The notes under the pieces were generated by a model. That model searched no databases and was not told the origin of the DNA. It saw only the letters and a list, made by a program, of their open reading frames with translations. Source: Canna indica (Eukaryota; Streptophyta; Magnoliopsida; Zingiberales; Cannaceae). From it: a stretch of DNA of 64,000 nt. The translations under genes were made by a program, and so were the position numbers. The stretch is taken from contig CP136892.1 in NCBI GenBank assembly GCA_034359265.1, positions 15,734,501-15,798,500 of the forward strand. Reading direction: 5' to 3'. Position 1 is the first letter of the stretch; the number at the start of each line of letters is the position of its first letter. This document shows, piece by piece, positions 56,225 to 64,000 of this stretch.

Positions 56225-58584
56225 TGTTACACCCCGCCTAGGTTTATCCCTATATAAGGGACCTTACTTAGGAGAAGCGCAACTAGCAACAGAACAACAA
56301 CATCAAAATGGACTGAATTTAAATTTACAACCAGATTTCAATCAAATGTCCAACCAGATAATAATAAAAGTTCAACAGTCCATAAGTGAACAATGAATTC
56401 TAGAGTCTAGCTAAAAGTGCATAGTTCAACTAGTAAATTAGGAAACTAAATGCTGTGCGGAAGACGTCTCCTCCTCCTCCAAAACTCTAGCTACCCCATA
56501 AGATAATGCCGTCATACCTGAGAATCTGAGGCAAAAACAACAAACATCAGCAGAAGGCTGAGTAGGATTTCAACAAGATGCTATGATGCCATGTGTACAA
56601 CGGAAGATATGATTCAACCATTTACTCGATGCACCTATACCAATTGACTATGTCAACTATGTCAACTATCATCTATATGAGTATGTGTCATAAACCCAAT
56701 CAAGAGCGTAGTGGACATTGGATTTCCCCCGCACTCTCGCACCCCAAGAGTGGCACCTTAAGCCCGCTCCAGCTAGAGATGCGACTATCCAAAAATGGTA
56801 GTCCGCCGACGTCTAACACCTCGACGCCGTACACACAACCAGTGTGATAAATAGGTGATCACCGGTGTCACTTGCCCTACACCTTGGGCAATATATCAAC
56901 AGTGTCCAGGGCTATCGCCCAACAGTAGGTCAACTATGCATCATGTCAACAACTACTCTACTACAACTCAACTAATATAATGCTAGTAGTCATGTCATCA
57001 TGTATGAATTAAATATATAAACAACAGTATAAGACATGCAACGTCTATACTAGCATTCTCAACTAATATGCATATAAAAATAGCATGCTGGCAACATGTT
57101 TCAACAAATATGCATAAGGAGTTTCAACAACAGTAGATATCAATTTTCAATGAAATAGAACAACAAGGTATATTTCGACATAGGGTAACAACCGATCTAG
57201 GATGAGATTCACCTTGACAACAATTAAAACAAAAGAATAACTCGGGTAGAAATCATGAAAACCGATAAAATAATACTTTTCGGCCCGACACGCAAAACGA
57301 GGCAAAACGAGGCAATAACGCAAACTGATTTCAACATCCGAAAGCCAAACGACAAAACTGACTCCACCAATGGATTCGGGGCGTCGAGTAGGTCCAAATT
57401 CATATATAATATAATTATTATGACCCACTATAAAGCCTCAAAATAATATTTAGAATAAATATTAGAAATACCTTAAATATTAGTTAATAAGCCGCTGCTA
57501 TAAATTAACATAACAGTGCTACCCTTCAATTTGGCTGCTACGACCCAATTTACTCACAACAACATATAGCATTGTTACACATGATATAATGCTGTTACAA
57601 TTCATGTAACTGCTACAAGGATACAATGTGATATAAACTATATACCTAACATCTACCCTAAGTTGGTCCACCAACGCCGCCCCTACTCGATGCCGCTGCC
57701 ACCATCCCCTAAACCAGCCGCAGCCACCTACCCCATTTCCGCCATCGCCACCGCCAGAACCGAGCGGGCGACGAACTGGATAGCGCTATCGCCGACCGAC
57801 AAGGGTATTTCGCCGATCGACGCCTCATACTATCGCCATCGCCTCCATCTTGCTGCCCCTGCCTCCGCCTGCACCAAGCAGCGAAATTGGAACGATACCA
57901 TGATCGATTGATCGGTGGTGGTGATTCACCGACGATCGGCGTTGTGCCTCGCCGCAGCCCTACGGATGGACAACAAGGAAGGCCAAGGGCGACGACATCA
58001 GAACCGGGGCGATTGCGCCCCTCGCGCGAAGTCGCGCACGGCGACTCGCGAAGTCGCACACGACGACTCGCAACGTCGCGCAGGGCGACGACGCGCCCAG
58101 CAGCAGTGGCACACTCGGCGACTGTGGCTCGACAAGGCCGATCAGGTCTCCAACATCACTGGTTGCTCGGACTGCAAGCAGTCCGCCAACGGAAGCAATA
58201 ACGAACAAAACTCGATTCGATAGATCCGAAAATTTCAATAAGGGAGAACTCATCAAATCACGGGAAACTACAAAATAACTTCCGATCTATAATCGAACAG
58301 AAGAACCTACGACGAATCTCATCCTACATCAGATTACCCTACGCGAAAGATAAAAGAGAAGGATCAGAATCCTACCGGAAATCTCCTCCGAACTCCGATT
58401 CACCGGAGTCTTCTCACCGCCAATGCCTCAAGATCCTCCGTCGGTTGCCGCTGCTACAGGGATCGGGAGAGGAAAAGGATTATAGAGGATTTAGGGCTTA
58501 ATTAAATAGGATTAGCATTTTTGCAAAAAGGCCCCTATAAGAAAAATATTTAAAACTAGGTCCAAAAATTTTCAAGGTATAACA
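56225..58584 (-). mobile_element. Solo LTR of 2.4 kb, copy 2, inverted
   Basis: On the plus strand it starts TGTTACACCCCG and ends AAGGTATAACA, flanked by the exact duplication CGAGC (56220-56224 and 58585-58589). It is the inverted counterpart of 44538-46820, alignable along the full length including GCGGACTGCTTGCAGTCC and CACTCTCGCACC-type landmarks. The GC-rich part 57660-58200 gives frames on both strands that show no protein family. It is inserted in the LTR of the gag-only element. Confidence 0.88.
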
Positions 58585-58998
58585 CGAGCTATTGCCCGTC
58601 TTGGGCTTCCATTGGTCGACCACTCGATCGACCGAAGTAGCTCTGCTACTTTCTTTACCTTCGGTCGGTCGACCGAATCTAGGTTGAATGTTACTTCTTC
58701 AGCCTATTTCTTCCGCGCTTTGTTTTGGGGTTCCGTCTTTCAACGAGCATCATGACAGAGAGATTCCCATGGATCTTTGAGCTCGTCCGATGCAATTTTG
58801 GTGCACTCGTCGATCTTCGAGAAACTTCACGACGAACGCGACGATCAATGTCCTTCCAATTTTCCGATTTCGGACGACGAACGCTAATTGATATGGAACC
58901 TGAAAGATATTCTCAATGAAATCATTAGTTCCATGTTTGTTATCATCAAAACCATTAAGATCGAGATTAAGGCTAAGGTTGAAAACCTAAAGCCAACA

Positions 58999-59014
58999 AT
59001 CTCCCCCTTTTTGA
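58999..59014 (-). other. Polypurine tract of the gag-only element
   Basis: Minus strand AAAAAGGGGGAGAT ends exactly where the 3' LTR TGTTGGC begins. Confidence 0.8.
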
Positions 59015-62000
59015 TGATGAAAAACATCCTTAAGAACATATAACATTAAAGCATAAGGATATCAACTTAGGAATTTCTCCCCCTATCAACATGCATATCT
59101 ATGAGATAAACTCCCCCTATATATATGCATGAATTTTCTATATTTTTCTCCCACTTTTTCTTATACACTTATCCCCCTTTTGACCTATACATTTCTCTCC
59201 CTTTATCCATACTCATCCTCCCCTTTTGACATCAATCAAAAAGGCAAGAGAGGCTATCTACTCAAAGGGATGAAACACAATTAAAGATTTTTATCATGAA
59301 GTTGAGACTTCTAAAATTATTTTCCATGAAGTATGAAAATCTCAACTAAGGGATGGAAAACACATATTTATCAACAAACAAAGTCATACATGATATGTTC
59401 AATAATAATTTTGCATTCAAAATCAAATCATTTGTGTTCTTAAGAATGTATAAACTTAGCAAGATTTCATTCAATATATGCTTGAAACCAAGGAAAATGC
59501 TAAGTGTCAAATTTGGCTATCTACTCATGTTTTCTTAAACTTAGGCATTTAGACATCAAACATGAGAAAATATAAGTCTATGAATAAAGTTTGGGCTTAA
59601 GATGAGATTTTTAAGTTACTTTGTTGACTTAAGTCAACCTATACTTCTAGTTTTCAAAAATCAACCTTTTAAGTTTATTCAAAATCATATTTTTGACAAA
59701 TGTTTTTGAAACCAATTTTTGGATGAAAGATTTGATACCAAATATTGAATGCTCATTTGAAATGCATGTATCAAATTTGAACTTGAAATGAATTTAAAAG
59801 ATTCATTTTTCATCCTATATTATTTTCAAATAAATAAATGGATCATATCTTCATCCAAAATATTAAAATCATTCATAGAAATGATTTTACACATGAAAAT
59901 GTGTGAATGATATTAGAATTAAAATCCAAATGGTGTACATGAGTTTTTATTGAAGTTTTTGAAGAAAAATCAAAGTGTAGAAAGATTGATATTTCAATTA
60001 AGGATGATACTTTGCATTTTGAAATCCAACTTCAAAAATTCATTATAAATTAGATTCATGATGAAATGTTTTGAAATTTTTACTAAAGAAACTAGGTTTT
60101 TCAATGAAGGTATTGCTTCAAGAACCATCTCAAAATTAATTTTTTATTTTTTCCTATAAATAACTGAAATTACTACCAAATGTAGGTTGAAGTTATATTT
60201 TAGTAATTTTCAGTTATTCTTAAAACCTCTTCAATTTTCATTCAAACTTTCATGACACCGCATGATGGTCATGTAAAGAGTATATGTTAAGTTTGGAATA
60301 AAAATTATTTCCTTAAGTCAAGATATCAACCTAGCATGGTTTCATTCAAAACTAAACTAATTTTAATGAAACTTGCTAAGTTTCAATCTTAACATTTAAT
60401 CATGATTTTTCAAGTTTAAACCTATGAATACCTAACATGAGTAAATCTAAACATGTTTCTCAAATATGGATCATGAATGAGACCTTTAAGTCAACTTGTT
60501 GACTTGGGTCAACAAGGTTCAAAGGAGATTTTCATGAATTAACCTCAATTGTCATTTTATCTATATCCATAAGAATTTTCATTCTAAGTGCATGGAAACA
60601 TGTCAAACCTATTCCTAAACATGTTTATGAAGATTTGGACTTAAAATGAAATGACCAAATCAATTGATACCCATTGTGGTTTGTTGACTTGGACCAAGCT
60701 TTTCAAGCTTAAGTCTCCTAAAGTGATATAGATATCACATTGTTCATCTAGATAAAAATTTTCAATTTTAACTTTCTAGACTTATGTAATATGTGTATCT
60801 AAACATGTTCATCAAATTTTAACTTAAAATGAGGTCTCTAACAAACATTTTAACCTAGAGCAAGTTTCATTTAATCAAGATTATCATGAAATTTGCCTAA
60901 GTTATCAAATTATTTTTTACTCATGAAATTTCAAATATTTAGCATGCAAAGTCAATCTTGAGTATATAGAGACATCATTAAAATGAAAATTAAATTATTT
61001 TACTAAGATTTGCAAAATCAAATTCATACATATTTCTTGAAGATTTGCCCAACTTTTTCATTTTCTTTTAGATAGCATACCTTTCTAATTTTTATCACTT
61101 TGTTTACTTGCAAGAAGGCTTCATTAGTAGCATGATGAAATAATATGCCAACTTAGCAAGATAAGATACTAAATAGCAAAGGTTCAAAGCAATATTTCAT
61201 TTAAAACCTAAACCTATGCTAGATAGATAAGATTTATTTTAAAGAAGGTTTACATAATATCTAAATGAATATAAGAGATCTTAAGATGTGAAGTATTTGA
61301 AGTACAAGATCTCTAACCATGTTAAGCTAGTTTGAACTTAAAAGGTATGTCTCTAATAGTGGATATCAACCTAGAACAAGTTTCATTTAATGAAATTTGC
61401 CTAAGTACTAAGTTTTTTTACCTACTCATGAAAAATCAAGAATTTTACATGCAATTTTAGTCATGAGTATAGAGACATGTTTTTAGCTTAAACAATGAGG
61501 TATAACACAGTTAGATTTTGAATTTATCAAGGTTATACCATATTCATGATGGTTTAGCCAAACTAATTTTTTTCTTCCTAATTAGCCTTCCTAAAATATT
61601 TATAACTTGCAAGTATACTTTATTAATGGTAATCAAATCATATCTACTAGCAAGTTATCATACTAGATAGCAAGGATGAGGATTAAATATCAATATCAGA
61701 ATCTACTTTGCTAAATAGTTTCAAATTTGTTTCAAAATATGTTGTCATGAATCCAAAACAAATTTTCAAGAGATCATAAATATAATACCGATGAAAACAT
61801 GATCTCCAACCCTTCCTATTGGTTAAAAACCGAAAGCCACAAGTAGCCTACGATTTAGAACCGCAAGGTCGCTTAGGCCCATTATAGGCCACTGCGGTCT
61901 CCGAGGAGACCGGGAAATCAAAATCAAAAATATTTTTGAAAGAACTCTTTTGCAAGAGCGGGAAAAATCAATCAATTTAAACATGTATCATAATCTTCAA

Positions 62001-62146
62001 CTAAGATTAAATAATACAAGATAGAAGATGATACCGAAGTAGTTTTGATGCCATCTTTACTTAAGGCATCAATGTAACTTGAAGTTGCAACCAATGGAGG
62101 ATTCATCATTCAAGTCCATGGTCAACTCCAACATATCATCAATCAT
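59015..62146 (-). other. Non-coding filler of the gag-only element
   Basis: About 3.1 kb of AT-rich DNA in the place where pol would be; no pol motif in either strand. It contains degenerate internal repeats of about 520 bp, anchored by AACCTAGAACAAGTTTCATT near 60330, 60850 and 61368. Each anchor is followed by GAAATTTGCCTAAGT and CTCATGAAA. Confidence 0.7.
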
Positions 62147-63642
62147 TCACCCTTGTATGGTAGTTCCTCCTACAATAGAAAATGAGATCTTTGGTACCCA
62201 AATAGCTTTGGATCCTTGGGGGTTAGATGGCCTAGGAATCCAAAGTGTCCTAGCAACACTTGGATTTCTTTTGAATGCACAATCATGTATGACATGACCA
62301 TAGATACCACAACACAAACAATGTCCATGAAACTTTTTCTTTTCATTTTTAGCATGGACATGAGATTTAATTTTAGAATATTTATCATGTGAAACATGAT
62401 GAGAATGAGCATTCTTAGAAAAAATATTTTTATTTTGGACATGAGGTCTAAAGGTAGAATGTCTAACATGAGATTTAATATTTTCATGAACATTCTTTTT
62501 ACTAGGATTCTTCAATGAGGAAATATTTTTCTTTTGAGTATGAGGTTTAATGGTAGAATGCTTAGCATATGATTTAACATTAGCATGAGCATTCTTTTTA
62601 CTAGAATTCTTAATAAAGAATTACTAGATGCATTACTAACCTTGTTGTTTAGAACAACAACCTCATTTTTTAAATCATTCATTGATTTATTTAATGCATG
62701 TAATTGAGATTTTAACATGAAATTCTCTTTTTCTAAATTGTTATTCTTGAGCTTCAAGTCCTTAAGCTCAAGTTCTACATTTTCATGGCATGAATCAAAT
62801 GACCTAGATTTCAATTTTTCATTTTCTAGTTTGGATTCATGCAAATGAGTATTAAGCATTTCATTTTCTTTTTTCAACTTTTTATTTTCTTTATCTTTTT
62901 TAACAAGCAAGGCATGCATTTTTTGACATTCCTCAACTAGTTCTTCATATGACATATTGAATGAACTAGATGAGCTAGTACTAACATTATTATTATTATG
63001 ACTAGAAGAAGAAGAGTACGTATACCTCATCTTTGGTACTTATGAGGCAAACTTTTAAAGCAGCTTCATAGTCATTGGTAGAGGGTGCTTCAAATGTGTG
63101 AGAGGTGGAGGTGGAAGCTCTTGACCTCTTCCATGCTTTGATCTTCATGCTTGGGAATTTTTCTTCACATGCCCATTTTCTTTGCAAGCATGACAGATTA
63201 CTTTTCTCTTTCGACTCTTGGTGCTACTTCTTTGACTAGAAGAGCTCTGGGCATCAAAACCAAGATTAGTAGTAGGTGTGTGACCATTGTCATCACCACC
63301 TTCATCAAAAGTGCCAATTTCTTCAGTTTTGGCATAGTCATATAAAACATTTAATGAGGCCCATAAATCAAAAGCCGAAGAACAATGCATGACTTTTTCT
63401 AAGATGCCTCTTGGTAATGTGCAAAGAATACAATTCATGGCATCTCCATTATACCTAAACATTTTCTTATCCATTTCCCTCCAAGCGTGCATATCATCCT
63501 TAGGTTCAATGAATTCCCAATGTAACATGTTAAGGACTCCAAATCCTTTAGTCTTTAAATAGGTGTACATTCTATATTTCCAAAGACCAAAGTTTGAGTC
63601 ATCGAACCTAGGGGGTGCGGAAGCTACCGACTCTAGAGCCAT
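62147..63642 (-). pseudogene. Gag of the TR-GAG-like element, frameshifted
   Basis: Starts at the ATG 63642-63640, 55 bp from the primer site: MALESVASAPPRFDDSNFG and WKYRMYTYLK are the N-terminal gag (DUF4219/UBN2-like) start. LWASLNVLYDYAKTEEIG follows but the domain is shorter than usual. A zinc knuckle CHACKENGHVKKNS lacks its last Cys. After frameshifts near 63150 and 63020 comes a predicted coiled coil (SYEELVEECQKMHALLVKK onward, to about 62640). A second knuckle CLCCGIYGHVIHDC near 62310 and the KAIWVPK C-terminus, which normally precedes protease, close the protein. Gag would coat element RNA; this copy is broken. Confidence 0.82.
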
Positions 63643-63696
63643 TTCGAGATCGAGACAAGGTGTAGAATGGATGGTGAAATTTCAATCTACAAACCT

Positions 63697-63708
63697 GCTC
63701 TGATACCA
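63697..63708 (-). other. Primer-binding site (initiator Met-tRNA)
   Basis: TGGTATCAGAGC on the minus strand, a 12-nt match to the usual plant primer site, two bases inside the 5' LTR edge. Confidence 0.9.
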
Positions 63709-63710
63709 AT

Positions 63711-64000
63711 TATTGGCGAAATGGCCTACACTAGAGGGGGGGTGAATAGTGTGTTTACTAAATAATTCGCCTAAATTCACTTTTAATCGTTTACTTAACT
63801 TGATTAGGCAAGATGCAATTATGTGATTGAATGCGGAAGCAAGATAACGCAATTAAGCACAGACAATTTAAAACAATGCACACACATGTATTTATAGTGG
63901 CTCGGCCCCAATGCCTACTCCACTACCTAAGCACCCCGCTTAGGATTTCCAAACTAGTTTTACTAGATTAATCGAGTTTCCCTTACACACGAGGACTTTT
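63711..64000 (-). repeat. 5' LTR of the gag-only element, partial
   Basis: Aligns with 55213-55500 with about a dozen or more substitutions and a small insertion; cut by the window end. The expected terminal TG reads TA here. Confidence 0.88.

Larger units (their letters stand above)
55213..58998 (-). repeat. 3' LTR of the gag-only element, split by a solo LTR
   Basis: The ends TGTTGGC and GCCAACA are inverted. Without the insertion at 56225-58584 and its duplication the LTR is about 1.4 kb. It contains a cluster of GGTCGACC-type palindromes on both sides of the insertion. Confidence 0.85.
55213..64000 (-). mobile_element. Gag-only LTR retrotransposon (TR-GAG-like, copia type), continues past window end
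   Basis: The left LTR (55213-58998) and right LTR (63711 onward) start alike (GGCGAAATGGCCTACACTAG) and stay alike for the 290 bp visible. A perfect Met-tRNA primer site is at 63697-63708 and a polypurine tract at 58999-59014, so transcription is on the minus strand. Between them there is only a decayed gag (62147-63642) and about 3.1 kb of AT-rich filler. No protease, integrase or RT is seen. The layout fits non-autonomous gag-bearing terminal-repeat elements; gag and tract features resemble SIRE-type copia elements (inference). Confidence 0.82.

Noticed and set aside
1..64000. CRISPR arrays, prokaryotic operons, or phage-type systems
   Set aside because: Introns, LTRs and plant transposon families show plant nuclear DNA; repeats here have no spacer structure.
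1..64000. Cellular tRNA or rRNA genes
   Set aside because: No cloverleaf-compatible tRNA or rRNA stretch was recognised; the only tRNA-like boxes are degenerate and belong to the SINE candidate.

Overview
The window is nuclear DNA of a flowering plant. It is AT-rich, its one host gene has spliced introns, and it is packed with plant transposon families (Ty1/copia, Ty3/gypsy chromovirus, L1-type LINE, CACTA/En-Spm, hAT, PIF/Harbinger-like, Mutator-like MITE, SINE). The species cannot be fixed from the sequence alone. Only one ordinary host gene is convincing: a six-exon SWEET sugar transporter on the minus strand (29296-30960) with a TATA box at 31034-31040.

Region 1 (1-28753) is a nested stack. 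An old LINE on the minus strand (79-1562 and 7531-8009) is split by a 5'-truncated copia element (1563-7530). The 3' LTR of that copia element carries two DNA elements, a foldback MITE (4889-5463) and a PIF/Harbinger-like element with TTA target duplications (5481-7363) filled by a 1.3 kb minisatellite. Next to it, a second copia element on the minus strand (8015-28748, LTRs 8015-8476 and 28303-28748, target duplication ATTTG) is interrupted by two full-length CACTA transposons: CACTA-1 at 9203-16430 (duplication ATC) and CACTA-2 at 19669-26823 (duplication ATT). CACTA-1 has an uninterrupted TNP2-type transposase and a spliced second gene. CACTA-2 has a TNP2 pseudogene with three lesions but an intact second gene.

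Region 2 (28754-36341) holds the SWEET gene, a tRNA-like SINE with an exact 10-bp duplication (31522-31678), a weak CACTA-like remnant and AT-rich intergenic DNA.

Region 3 (36342-50186) contains a 2.6 kb solo LTR, a non-autonomous hAT element with an 8-bp duplication and internal tandem repeats, a Mutator-like MITE with a 9-bp duplication, a degenerate LINE (43870-48960) split by a 2.3 kb solo LTR (44538-46820), and an old duplicated segment on either side of that LINE.

Region 4 (50187-64000) contains a deleted chromovirus with a chromodomain and an in-frame 723-bp tandem duplication of its integrase, a third LINE fragment, and the larger part of a gag-only (TR-GAG-like) copia retrotransposon on the minus strand (55213 to beyond the window end). 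The left LTR of this last element is split by a second, oppositely oriented copy of the 2.3 kb solo LTR (56225-58584). Target-site duplications let most of these insertions be ordered in time from the sequence itself.
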